Below, in pieces: positions 7,128 through 15,215 of a stretch of 20,210 nt of DNA. Position 1 is the stretch's first letter, and each line of letters starts with the position of its first letter. Made by a program: the position numbers and the translations under genes. Where the stretch lies: contig CALFGU010000084.1 in NCBI GenBank assembly GCA_937877685.1, forward strand, positions 1 to 20,210, in the 5' to 3' direction. A model generated the notes under the pieces. The model ran no database searches and was not told where the DNA came from. It saw only the letters and a list, made by a program, of their open reading frames with translations. Source of the DNA: an uncultured Prevotella sp. (GTDB lineage: Bacteria; Bacteroidota; Bacteroidia; Bacteroidales; Bacteroidaceae).

Positions 7128-9230
7128 ATGATGAAAAAAACAATTCTTGCATTTTGTGCAACAGCGCTTGTGTGTGGTTGTGCAAACAATGAGACGGTGG
7201 AAAATCCACTTCTTGCGGAGTTTAACACCCCCTTCGGTGTGCCTCCCTTTGATGAAATCAAGCCCGAACACTACATGCCCGCTTTTGAATTGGGTATGGA
7301 ACAACAAAAGGCGGAAGTAGAGGCAATTATTAATAACTCAGAACCTGCAACATTTGAAAACACAGTGGTTGCGCTCGACCAATGTGGCGCTTTGCTCAAC
7401 AAGGTAACTTATGTGTTCTTTGCGCAAAATAGCGCGTGCACAGATTCTGCAATGCAGGCGGTAAGTCGTGAACTTTCGCCCAAACTCTCAAAGCACTCTG
7501 ACGATATCAATCTTAATCCCGCACTCTTTGCGAGAGTGAAGGAGGTGTATGAATCAGCCGATACGGCAACGCTCAATCAAGAACAAAAGAAGTTGCTCAG
7601 CGAAACGTATAAAGGTTTTGTGCGTAGCGGGGCGAACCTTGATTCGCTCGGTCAAGCGCAACTTCGTGAGTTGAATAGTGAAATTGCGCTCCTTCAGTTG
7701 ACCTTTAGTCAGAATATGTTGGCAGAAACAAATGCTTTCCAGCTCTTTATTGACAATGAAAAAGACCTTGCTGGTCTTCCCCAAAGTCTTATTGACAATG
7801 CCGCAGAAGCAGCTACGGCGGCAGGTCAAGAAGGAAAGTGGCTCTTTACACTTCACAATCCCAGTGTGATGCCTTTCTTGCAGTATGCGGAAAATCGTGA
7901 ACTTCGTCAGAAGATGTATGAAGGTTATACGAACCGTGGCAACAACAATAACGAAAATGACAATAAAGAAGTTGTTCGTAAACTCGTTGAAGCACGTATT
8001 AAGAAGGCAAAGTTGATGGGTTATAGTAACTATGCTCAATTTGCTCTTGAAACACGTATGGCAAAGAATGAAGAAGCGGTTACTGAACTTTTTGAACAAG
8101 TGTGGCCCTCTGTAGTTAAAAAGGCAAACGAAGAATTGAATGACATCAAGGCTGAAATCAAGAAGGAAGGTAAGAACTTTGAACCCATGGGTTGGGACTG
8201 GAGTTACTATGCTAACAAGGCAAAGCAGACGAAGTATGCGATGGATGAAAACGAACTCCGTCCTTATCTCAAACTTGAGAATGTGCGCGATGGTATGTTC
8301 CTTCTTGCTAACAAACTTTACGGCGTAACCTTCACGAAGATTGATAGCATTCCCGTGCCTCATCCCGAAGCTACCGCCTTTGAATGTAAGGATAAGGATG
8401 GTACACACCTCGGTGTGCTTTACCTCGACTTCTTCCCCCGTGCCAGCAAGCGTGGTGGTGCATGGTGTGGTCGCTATCGTAATCAAACGTATGTTGACGG
8501 CGTGCGCAAGGCGCCCATTGTAACTGTAGTTTGCAACTTCTCAAAACCAGCAGCTGGTCAACCCTCATTGCTTACAGCTGATGAAGCTTCAACAATGTTC
8601 CATGAATTTGGTCACGCCCTTCACTCACTCTTTGCCGATGTTCACTACTACGGTGTAGCCAGCGTTCCTCGCGACTTCGTAGAACTTCCTTCGCAAATCA
8701 TGGAGCACTGGGTGTTTGAACCCGAAATGCTTAACCTTTATGCGAAGCACTATGAAACGGGTGAAGTGATGCCTACAAGTCTTGTTGAAAAGCTTGAAAA
8801 GAGTGGTAAGTATGGACAGGGCTTTGCCACTGCTGAATATTGGGCAGCTGCGTGGTTGGATATGGAATTCCATCTTTTGAATGAACTTCCTGAAAACTTT
8901 GACGTGATGGCTTTTGAAAAGCAGATTATGGAGAAAATAAACCTCCCCAAGCAGATTGCTCCCCGTTACCGCACTACTTACTTCAATCACACCATGGGTG
9001 GCGGTTATACAGCTGGTTATTATAGTTACTTCTGGTCAGAAGTTCTTGATGCAGACGGTTATCAAGCTTTTAAAGAAACAGGAAATATCTTTAACCAAGA
9101 GGTCGCAGAGAAGTTTAGAAAGTGTGTGCTCTCTCCTGGTTGCATTGAAGATGCTGACGTGATGTATTTTAATTTCCGCGGAGCGACGCCCAATATTGAA
9201 CCAGTTTTGAAAAATCGTGGTTTAAAGTAA
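7128..9230 (+). CDS. dcp: M3-family metallopeptidase lipoprotein (peptidyl-dipeptidase Dcp-like)
   Basis: A zinc peptidase of the thimet oligopeptidase family that clips short peptides; Dcp releases C-terminal dipeptides. At 700 residues it is close to the E. coli Dcp length (about 680). The N-terminus has a lipoprotein signal with lipobox LVCGC (lipidated Cys18), so it likely works in the periplasm or on the outer membrane rather than in the cytosol. The catalytic motif is H492-E-F-G-H496 and the third zinc ligand is E519 in DFVELPSQIMEHW. The late active-site segment HTMGGGYTAGYYSYFWSEV with its Tyr/His residues is intact. Two in-frame ATGs (7128, 7131) are possible; the choice changes one residue. 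It is a single gene between a -7 element at 7054 and a strong terminator at 9257-9299. The role is probably breakdown of imported peptides. Dcp versus oligopeptidase A specificity cannot be told from sequence alone. Confidence 0.9.
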   Translation: MMKKTILAFCATALVCGCANNETVENPLLAEFNTPFGVPPFDEIKPEHYMPAFELGMEQQKAEVEAIINNSEPATFENTVVALDQCGALLNKVTYVFFAQNSACTDSAMQAVSRELSPKLSKHSDDINLNPALFARVKEVYESADTATLNQEQKKLLSETYKGFVRSGANLDSLGQAQLRELNSEIALLQLTFSQNMLAETNAFQLFIDNEKDLAGLPQSLIDNAAEAATAAGQEGKWLFTLHNPSVMPFLQYAENRELRQKMYEGYTNRGNNNNENDNKEVVRKLVEARIKKAKLMGYSNYAQFALETRMAKNEEAVTELFEQVWPSVVKKANEELNDIKAEIKKEGKNFEPMGWDWSYYANKAKQTKYAMDENELRPYLKLENVRDGMFLLANKLYGVTFTKIDSIPVPHPEATAFECKDKDGTHLGVLYLDFFPRASKRGGAWCGRYRNQTYVDGVRKAPIVTVVCNFSKPAAGQPSLLTADEASTMFHEFGHALHSLFADVHYYGVASVPRDFVELPSQIMEHWVFEPEMLNLYAKHYETGEVMPTSLVEKLEKSGKYGQGFATAEYWAAAWLDMEFHLLNELPENFDVMAFEKQIMEKINLPKQIAPRYRTTYFNHTMGGGYTAGYYSYFWSEVLDADGYQAFKETGNIFNQEVAEKFRKCVLSPGCIEDADVMYFNFRGATPNIEPVLKNRGLK

Positions 9231-9256
9231 GCAAAGCATTAAATAAAAACTCAGTT

Positions 9257-9299
9257 AGAGACTGTATCGTATGGGATTTACGATATGGTCTCTTTTTTT
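9257..9299 (+). terminator. Rho-independent terminator after the M3 peptidase
   Basis: 15-base arms at 9257-9271 and 9279-9293 (AGAGACTGTATCGTA pairing with TACGATATGGTCTCT, including two G-U pairs), a 7-base loop, and a T run up to 9299. It starts 26 bases after the stop codon. Confidence 0.92.
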
Positions 9300-9354
9300 A
9301 TGGCGCTAATAGATGAGTTTTGTTTAAATATCTGTTAAATACTCTAATTAAAAT

Positions 9355-9385
9355 TTTGTGGTGTGAGTGAATTGCTTTAACTTCG
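9355..9385 (+). promoter_or_regulatory. Promoter of the GT/DUF4922/SpoIID gene (TTTG - 19 bp - TAACTTCG)
   Basis: -33 TTTG at 9355-9358, a spacer of exactly 19 bp, and -7 TAACTTCG at 9378-9385 (one mismatch to TAnnTTTG). The start is predicted near 9392, a leader of about 22 bases to the ATG at 9415. Confidence 0.65.
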
Positions 9386-9414
9386 CAGATGCGGAAAATA
9401 TTATCGCATAGGAT

Positions 9415-12400
9415 ATGAAACATAAGATAGACTTTTTCTTAGCCTGGACAGAAAGTGCAGAACTTCGCGAAACGGCAGCGGTGCTGGCTAGTAGCGAAGT
9501 TGTCAATCATTTATATATTATTACCTCTGCACGTGATGAAGAGGAATTGGACGTTGCTGATAATGTGACAGTGTTACATGCGGATAATGTAACAGGTACA
9601 AAATTCTTTCGTCAGTTAGCTAATCGTGCAAAATCGGAATATGTAGCGCTATATTTAAAGGGACAACCCTTGAAATTGGGGTATCGTTGCTTAGAACGCT
9701 ATTTGCAAGTTGCAGATGCTTCTAATGCAGTGATGGTTTATTCGGATCATTATAGCGTGAAGAATGGTGTGCGAGAAGAAAGTCCTAAAAATCCTTATCA
9801 AGAGGGTAGTGTGAGGGATGACTTTGACTTTGGCGGTTTGCTTTTGATGCGCACGTCTGCCTTGAAGTCTTTCTTTGAAATGGACAAGGTAGGGCGCTAT
9901 CGTTATGCAGCCCTCTATGCATTGCGCCTTCATTTGTCACGTTTGGGGCAATTGTTTCATCTCAATGAATATCTGTATACTGAGGTGGAACGAGATTTGC
10001 GTCAGAGTGGCGAAAAGCAATTTGACTATGTTAATCCAGCGAATCGCGAAGTGCAGTTGGAGAACGAAAGAGCATGCACTGACCATCTAAAGCGTATAGG
10101 TGCTTATTTAGCCCCAGATGAATTTGATGACCTTCCTCATGACGATACTTTATATCCGGTTGAGGCAAGCGTAATCATCCCAGTGCGTAATCGCGTTCGC
10201 ACAATTCGTGATGCTATTGGCAGTGTATTGTCGCAACAAACGGATTTTGACTTTAATCTTATCGTTGTTGATAATCATAGTAATGACGGAACGAGCGAAG
10301 CTATTCGTGAATATTTGACAGACAAACGCGTCATTCACTTGATACCTGCTCAAACAGACCTAGGAATTGGTGGCTGTTGGGATTTGGCGATACGGAGTGA
10401 CTATTGTGGACGTTATGCTGTTCAGTTAGACTCGGATGATCTCTATGCTTCTGAAAATACGTTGTCGTTAATTGTTGATGCTTTTCAAAAGCAGAAGGCG
10501 GCAATGGTGATTGGTAGTTACCGAATGGTAGATATGCAATTGCAAACGTTACCTCCTGGGTTGATAGACCATAAGGAGTGGACGCCTGATAATGGTCGTA
10601 ATAATGCATTGCGAATTAATGGTCTTGGTGCGCCGCGTGCGTTTAACACATCATTGTTGCGTCGCATAGGTTTCCCAAATACAAGTTATGGAGAAGATTA
10701 TGCTTTAGGATTGGCATTTTCACGTCATTTCCGCATTGGTCGTATTTATGATGAACTCTATCTTTGCCGACGCTGGGAGGGTAATTCAGATGCAGCACTT
10801 TCTCCAGAAAAGGTGAATCGTAATAATGCTTATAAAGACCGTTTGCGAACTCTCGAAATAGAGGCACGCAAACACATGAATGCCCTTTGGAATCATACAA
10901 CAGATCAAGAAGAAATATATGATTTCTTTGCAACTCAATTAGATAAATGGGAAGAAGCGCGTGAAAGGGTAGAGCATTTGAAGAATAGTGTGCAAATGCG
11001 CCTGCTTGAAATGGAGGATTATACGCTAGCGGTGCAGTACAATCCTTCACGCATCGTGTCAACTGCTGCAAAAGTTGAGAAGAAAGATATTAAGAAGCGA
11101 CCTTGCTTTTTGTGTGATAAAAATCGTCCTTCGGTGCAAGATAAATTGTCCGTAGAAGGTCGTTATGAAGTATTGCTAAATCCCTTCCCAATACTTCCAT
11201 ATCACTTGACATTGCCTACGCGCCGCCATGTGCCTCAGACATTAGAAAGCTTATTGCCTTTGTTCGGCAAAATGGCATGGCAAATGCCCGACTTCTTCGT
11301 CTTTTATAATGGTCCACAATGTGGTGCTTCTGCTCCTGATCATGCTCATTTACAGGCAGGACGTCGTGGGGTTGTACCCATTGAGCGTGACTGGAAATTT
11401 TATGAAACGAAGTTAGAGAAGGTATTCCCTCTTACTCCAAAGGAAGATGCTGAATTAGCAGAAATGGGTTATACCTCAGCGCAAGCAGGAGTTTACCAAT
11501 TGCATGGTTATGCTTGTCCAGCATTCGTGGTTAAGGGTTGCCAGTTGGAAACTGATTATTACTTGCTAAAGAAATTGTTATCGGCGCAAGCGATGGTTCA
11601 AGGTTGCGATGGAAACGTAGAACCAGATGTAAATATCTTGGGATGGCGTCAAGAAGGCGCGCCCGGTGAAGGAGATCAAGTTATATTTGTGGTCTTCCCT
11701 CGCAGGAAACATCGTCCCGATTGCTATTTTGCCCAAGGTAAAAATCAATTTGTGATAAGTCCGGGAAGCATTGACATGGGAGGATTGATAATTACTCCTC
11801 GTGAAGAAGATTATCAGAGATTGACTCCTAAAATTGCGTCATCTATATTGAGCGAGGTGGCTGTGACTGAGTCGGAAGCATCACAAATTGTTAAGCGACT
11901 TCATACAAAGCGTTCAAAGGCAACTACTGATGCTACGAAATCGCTTATATCGCTACACATGCCCGAGGAACCTATGATTCAAGTAGGCATACTCTCCGAA
12001 GAGAAAATTGGTTTCCGACTTAACGCTCCCTATACGGCAAAGGGAAATCTTGTTGAAGGCGAACAAATCGTAGAGTGTCGTGATGGAGGAATTCTTTGGA
12101 ATGGTAATGTTTATAGTGAACTTAAATTTAAACCATCTACTGAAGACGCTTCCTTTACAATAGATGAGGTGCAAATAGGAATTAATTACCATTGGCAACG
12201 CACAGAACCGCAAACCTTTAAGGGGCAGCTTCGTATTATTGTCGAAGAGGAAAAACTTGTGATAATTAACAAGTTGCCTATTGAAGATTATCTTAAAAGT
12301 GTAATCAGTAGCGAGATGAGCGCAACGGCGTCTTTAGAGTTGCTGAAGGCACATGCGGTTATTAGTCGTAGTTGGCTTTTGGCGCAGATGCAACATCGTG

Positions 12401-13278
12401 AACGCCAAGAAGGACGTTCTGGTGGGTTCTTTAGTTTCCAGCGTAAGGGTGATGAATTTATTCGTTGGTATGACCGCGAAGACCACACACTCTTTGATGT
12501 TTGTGCCGATGATCATTGCCAGCGTTATCAAGGTATTACACGTCAAACGTCGCCTCTTGTAGATAAGGCGGTTGAGGCAACACGTGCTGTGGTGCTTGTG
12601 AGTGATGGTGAGGTGTGTGATGCACGTTTTTCAAAATGTTGTGGAGGTATAACAGAGCGTTATTCTACCTGTTGGGAGGATAAGGAACTATCATATTTGC
12701 ATCCTGTTCATGATGTTCCTGCAGACGTTAAGATGGATGATCATGCCTTAGGGGCAGATAATTTTGACTTTGATCTCTGGATACGCACAACTCCCGATGC
12801 TTTTTGCAATACCGAAGATGCGCGTTTGCTCTCGCAGGTGTTGAATGATTATGACCTAGAAACAAAGGATTTCTATCGTTGGAAGGTTGTCTATACTCAA
12901 GACGAATTGGCAAAATTGCTTGCAGAGCGTTGCGAAGAAGACTTTGGAGCAATTCTTGATCTTCAACCCGTTGAGCGTGGTGCAAGTGGACGCATAAAGA
13001 AGTTGCGTATTGTCGGAAGTAAGAAGCAAATGGTAATTGGTAAGGAATTAGAAATTCGCCGTGCCTTGTCGGAAAGTCATTTGTATAGTTCTGCATTCTC
13101 CGTTGAATTAGGAGAAAAGATTGATGGTGTCCCTCAATGTGTTACACTCTACGGAGCAGGGTGGGGGCATGGTGTAGGACTTTGCCAAATAGGTGCCGCG
13201 GTTATGGCAGAACGTGGATATACTTATGATGAGATATTGCTTCATTATTATAAAGATGCGCAATTGCATAAGCTTTAA
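9415..13278 (+). CDS. Multidomain protein: two GT-A-like glycosyltransferase modules, DUF4922 (HIT/GalT-like) and SpoIID/LytB lytic transglycosylase
   Basis: 1287 residues, no signal peptide or membrane helix. Residues 1-240 resemble a decayed GT-A fold (S110-D-H where a DxD would be; a later FDFGGLLLMR segment). Residues about 250-480 are a family 2 glycosyltransferase with SVIIPVRN at 252-259 and D339-S-D-D342. Residues about 520-830 are DUF4922: a CFLC pair (C564, C567), NPFPILPYHLTLP, NGPQCGASAPDHAHLQAG. The HxHxQ (H643, H645, Q647) is the GalT/Ap4A-phosphorylase type active site, with H645 the expected nucleophile. Residues about 853-1287 are SpoIID/LytB, with the catalytic Glu as E967 in SSEM and the C-terminal G1249-W-G-H-G-V-G-L motif. 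SpoIID cuts peptide-free peptidoglycan glycan strands, normally outside the membrane, so a cytosolic location is odd. The AmpG-like permease follows 92 bp downstream, suggesting work on imported wall fragments (inference). Confidence 0.85.
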   Translation: MKHKIDFFLAWTESAELRETAAVLASSEVVNHLYIITSARDEEELDVADNVTVLHADNVTGTKFFRQLANRAKSEYVALYLKGQPLKLGYRCLERYLQVADASNAVMVYSDHYSVKNGVREESPKNPYQEGSVRDDFDFGGLLLMRTSALKSFFEMDKVGRYRYAALYALRLHLSRLGQLFHLNEYLYTEVERDLRQSGEKQFDYVNPANREVQLENERACTDHLKRIGAYLAPDEFDDLPHDDTLYPVEASVIIPVRNRVRTIRDAIGSVLSQQTDFDFNLIVVDNHSNDGTSEAIREYLTDKRVIHLIPAQTDLGIGGCWDLAIRSDYCGRYAVQLDSDDLYASENTLSLIVDAFQKQKAAMVIGSYRMVDMQLQTLPPGLIDHKEWTPDNGRNNALRINGLGAPRAFNTSLLRRIGFPNTSYGEDYALGLAFSRHFRIGRIYDELYLCRRWEGNSDAALSPEKVNRNNAYKDRLRTLEIEARKHMNALWNHTTDQEEIYDFFATQLDKWEEARERVEHLKNSVQMRLLEMEDYTLAVQYNPSRIVSTAAKVEKKDIKKRPCFLCDKNRPSVQDKLSVEGRYEVLLNPFPILPYHLTLPTRRHVPQTLESLLPLFGKMAWQMPDFFVFYNGPQCGASAPDHAHLQAGRRGVVPIERDWKFYETKLEKVFPLTPKEDAELAEMGYTSAQAGVYQLHGYACPAFVVKGCQLETDYYLLKKLLSAQAMVQGCDGNVEPDVNILGWRQEGAPGEGDQVIFVVFPRRKHRPDCYFAQGKNQFVISPGSIDMGGLIITPREEDYQRLTPKIASSILSEVAVTESEASQIVKRLHTKRSKATTDATKSLISLHMPEEPMIQVGILSEEKIGFRLNAPYTAKGNLVEGEQIVECRDGGILWNGNVYSELKFKPSTEDASFTIDEVQIGINYHWQRTEPQTFKGQLRIIVEEEKLVIINKLPIEDYLKSVISSEMSATASLELLKAHAVISRSWLLAQMQHRERQEGRSGGFFSFQRKGDEFIRWYDREDHTLFDVCADDHCQRYQGITRQTSPLVDKAVEATRAVVLVSDGEVCDARFSKCCGGITERYSTCWEDKELSYLHPVHDVPADVKMDDHALGADNFDFDLWIRTTPDAFCNTEDARLLSQVLNDYDLETKDFYRWKVVYTQDELAKLLAERCEEDFGAILDLQPVERGASGRIKKLRIVGSKKQMVIGKELEIRRALSESHLYSSAFSVELGEKIDGVPQCVTLYGAGWGHGVGLCQIGAAVMAERGYTYDEILLHYYKDAQLHKL

Positions 13279-13290
13279 ATGGTTATAAAA

Positions 13291-13298
13291 TAAATTTG
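13291..13298 (+). promoter_or_regulatory. Possible -7 element for the AmpG-like gene (TAAATTTG)
   Basis: A perfect TAnnTTTG just after the upstream stop codon. No TTTG lies 19 bp upstream (a TTG is at 24 bp). A transcript from here would begin near 13305, inside the left arm of the next hairpin, so it would not form the terminator. No other promoter for the permease gene was found. Confidence 0.3.
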
Positions 13299-13300
13299 TA

Positions 13301-13340
13301 AAATCGGAGGCTCTGAGTCTTAAGAGTTCTCCGATTTTTT
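13301..13340 (+). terminator. Rho-independent terminator after the GT/DUF4922/SpoIID gene
   Basis: The 9-base arms AAATCGGAG (13301-13309) and CTCCGATTT (13329-13337), extended inside by CTCT/AGAG, are followed by a T run to 13340. It lies between the two genes of the proposed cell-wall module, so the permease gene needs read-through or its own start. Confidence 0.8.
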
Positions 13341-13370
13341 AGTTCTTTCAATTTCTATTAGATTTTGAAA

Positions 13371-15146
13371 ATGGAATCAAAAAAATCTCCTTGGAAGTGG
13401 GTGCCGTCTCTTTATTTTGCGGAGGGGGTACCTAATGTGGTAGTAGTGACTGTTGCGTTGGTGATGTATGAAAATTTAGGGTTGAGTAATACGGAAGTTG
13501 CGCTTTATACCTCTTGGTTGTATTTGCCTTGGGTGATTAAACCTTTTTGGAGTCCGATTGTAGATGTGCTGAAGCAAAAGCGCTGGTGGATATTAGCGAT
13601 GCAATTTATGGTAGGTTTATCCTTGTCGGGAGTTGCTTATACGATAGATGCTCCGGATTTTGTGCAAACAACACTTGCATTCTTTTGGCTGATGGCCTTT
13701 AGTTCTGCCACGCATGACATAGCCGCAGATGGTTTTTATATGTTAGGGTTGACTCCTCACGAACAATCGCTATTTGTGGGCATACGTTCAACGTTTTATC
13801 GTTTTGCGACTATTGGAGCACAGGGTGGTTTGTTGGCATTTGCAGATAGTATGCAGACTTTTGGTAAATGCTCAACTCAAGAAGCATGGAAGTGGACTTT
13901 TTGGGTGACAGCCTTTGTGTTTTTTGTGTTGTTCTTGTGGCATAACTTCTCGCTTCCTATGGTGGAAAAGGTTGTTAATGAAGAGCAGAAAAAGGATTAT
14001 AATATAGCTTTGGGCGCATTAAAGGCATTTGTAACTTTTTTTACTAAACCTTACGTTTTTACTGCAATATTGTTTATGTTGCTGTATCGTTTTCCTGAGG
14101 CTTTGTTGGTGAAGGTCGCGCCCTTATTCCTTATGGATTCTGTTGCAGAGGGTGGATTGGCTTTGACAAAGATGGATTTGGCTTTGGCGCAAGGAACGAT
14201 AGGTGTTATTGGATTGACGTTAGGAGGTCTCGTCGGTGGATTAGCCATTGCTAAGTTTGGTTTTAAACGTTGTCTGTGGGGGATGGTAGGGGCTATTACG
14301 CTTCCGCATGCCGTGTATGTATTGTTAGCTTATGCTCAAGTTAGTGATTTATGGGTGATATCTACTGCGGTAGGGTTTGAACAATTTGGCTACGGTTTTG
14401 GATTTACGGCCTATATGATGTATATGATATATTTTTCAGAGGGGGCTTCTAAAACAACACATTATGCGCTTTGTACAGCCTTTATGGCTCTTTCGATGCT
14501 TCTGCCGGGTATGATTGCTGGATGGTTGCAGGAACAGTTGGGGTACTTCACATTCTTTGTTCTTGTGTTAGGATTGACACCTTTGACCTGCTTAGCTGCA
14601 GCGCTGATCAAAGTGAAGCCTAATTTTGGTAAGAAGGAAAGTGAAATGAAACAGGATGAAGCGGTTGGAAGAGTGGAACGTGTCCTTTCTGCTCAGCAAC
14701 AAGAATCTAATCAAACAATCGTAAATTCTTCTTCTCAATCTGTAGATTCTCCTATTAAGAAAGAAAAGAGAATCTGTGGATTATGGATTGGGGTGATTAT
14801 TGTTGTTCTTGTGGGATTGTTGGCGTGGTGGTTCATGGGTAATAATAAATCAGTAGAAAAAGTTGAAGAAATACCTACGGCTCCCGTGTCGCAACCTCCT
14901 ATAGATGGTATAGTTGTTGATGCTTTACAAGTTCCATTAACTGAAGGTGTCCCAGTTTCACAACCTATTGATTCAACTGTGCAGGGTAATGAAGAATTTA
15001 ATGCTTTGAGCTTTGAAGAAAAGGTATGGGCGGTGATTCGTGGTGATATGGGAAATGGACAAGAACGTAAAGATGCTCTTGGTGAAGAGTATGATGAAAT
15101 TCAGAAAAATGTTAATGAGTTGTATTCAAAAGGACTTGTAAATTAG
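13371..15146 (+). CDS. AmpG-like muropeptide MFS permease with extra membrane helix and C-terminal CW_7 peptidoglycan-binding motif
   Basis: 591 residues from ATG 13371; a TTG six bases earlier is in frame but less likely. Residues 1 to about 422 are a 12-helix MFS permease of the AmpG type. It begins WVPSLYFAEGVPNVVVV, has PWVIKPFWSPIVD after helix 2, and T114-H-D-I-A-A-D120, corresponding to the QDI..D segment of AmpG. AmpG imports anhydro-muropeptides by proton symport. A charged linker (about 423-467) ends in KKEKR before an extra membrane helix (about 468-489), which by the positive-inside rule puts the tail in the periplasm. After a Pro/Val-rich spacer, residues about 546-585 read as a CW_7 (Cpl-7) repeat: VIRGDMGNGQERKDAL, then EYDEIQKNVNELY. 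CW_7 repeats bind GlcNAc-MurNAc-peptide. Ordinary AmpG proteins (about 490 residues or less) lack this tail. The domain call rests on motif reading by eye. Confidence 0.82.
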   Translation: MESKKSPWKWVPSLYFAEGVPNVVVVTVALVMYENLGLSNTEVALYTSWLYLPWVIKPFWSPIVDVLKQKRWWILAMQFMVGLSLSGVAYTIDAPDFVQTTLAFFWLMAFSSATHDIAADGFYMLGLTPHEQSLFVGIRSTFYRFATIGAQGGLLAFADSMQTFGKCSTQEAWKWTFWVTAFVFFVLFLWHNFSLPMVEKVVNEEQKKDYNIALGALKAFVTFFTKPYVFTAILFMLLYRFPEALLVKVAPLFLMDSVAEGGLALTKMDLALAQGTIGVIGLTLGGLVGGLAIAKFGFKRCLWGMVGAITLPHAVYVLLAYAQVSDLWVISTAVGFEQFGYGFGFTAYMMYMIYFSEGASKTTHYALCTAFMALSMLLPGMIAGWLQEQLGYFTFFVLVLGLTPLTCLAAALIKVKPNFGKKESEMKQDEAVGRVERVLSAQQQESNQTIVNSSSQSVDSPIKKEKRICGLWIGVIIVVLVGLLAWWFMGNNKSVEKVEEIPTAPVSQPPIDGIVVDALQVPLTEGVPVSQPIDSTVQGNEEFNALSFEEKVWAVIRGDMGNGQERKDALGEEYDEIQKNVNELYSKGLVN

Positions 15147-15160
15147 TGTGATATTAAAAT

Positions 15161-15208
15161 TATGGGGGCATGATATTATATATAATCATTGCTCCCATAT
15201 TTTATTTT
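15161..15208 (+). terminator. Rho-independent terminator after the AmpG-like gene
   Basis: Arms TATGGGGGCA (15161-15170) and TGCTCCCATA (15190-15199) pair with one G-U. An inner TGAT/ATCA pairing extends the stem, and TTTTATTTT follows. It starts 14 bases after the stop codon. Confidence 0.88.
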
Positions 15209-15215
15209 ACGAGGA

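Noticed and set aside
7554..8486. 310-codon open frame on the minus strand inside the M3 peptidase gene
   Set aside because: It lies wholly antisense to a well supported peptidase with intact motifs, and its product is Phe/Ile/His-rich low-quality sequence typical of a reverse-frame shadow. No start context or promoter was seen.
13365..13370. TTG start two codons before ATG of the AmpG-like gene
   Set aside because: ATG at 13371 is six bases downstream, gives a normal N-terminus (MESKKSPWKW) and is the more common start; TTG is unlikely here.
13371..15146. Frameshift or chimeric join as the cause of the long permease tail
   Set aside because: The frame is continuous from MFS to CW_7 with sensible linker, helix and spacer composition and similar codon use, so a real fusion is the simpler reading, although only raw reads could exclude an assembly error.
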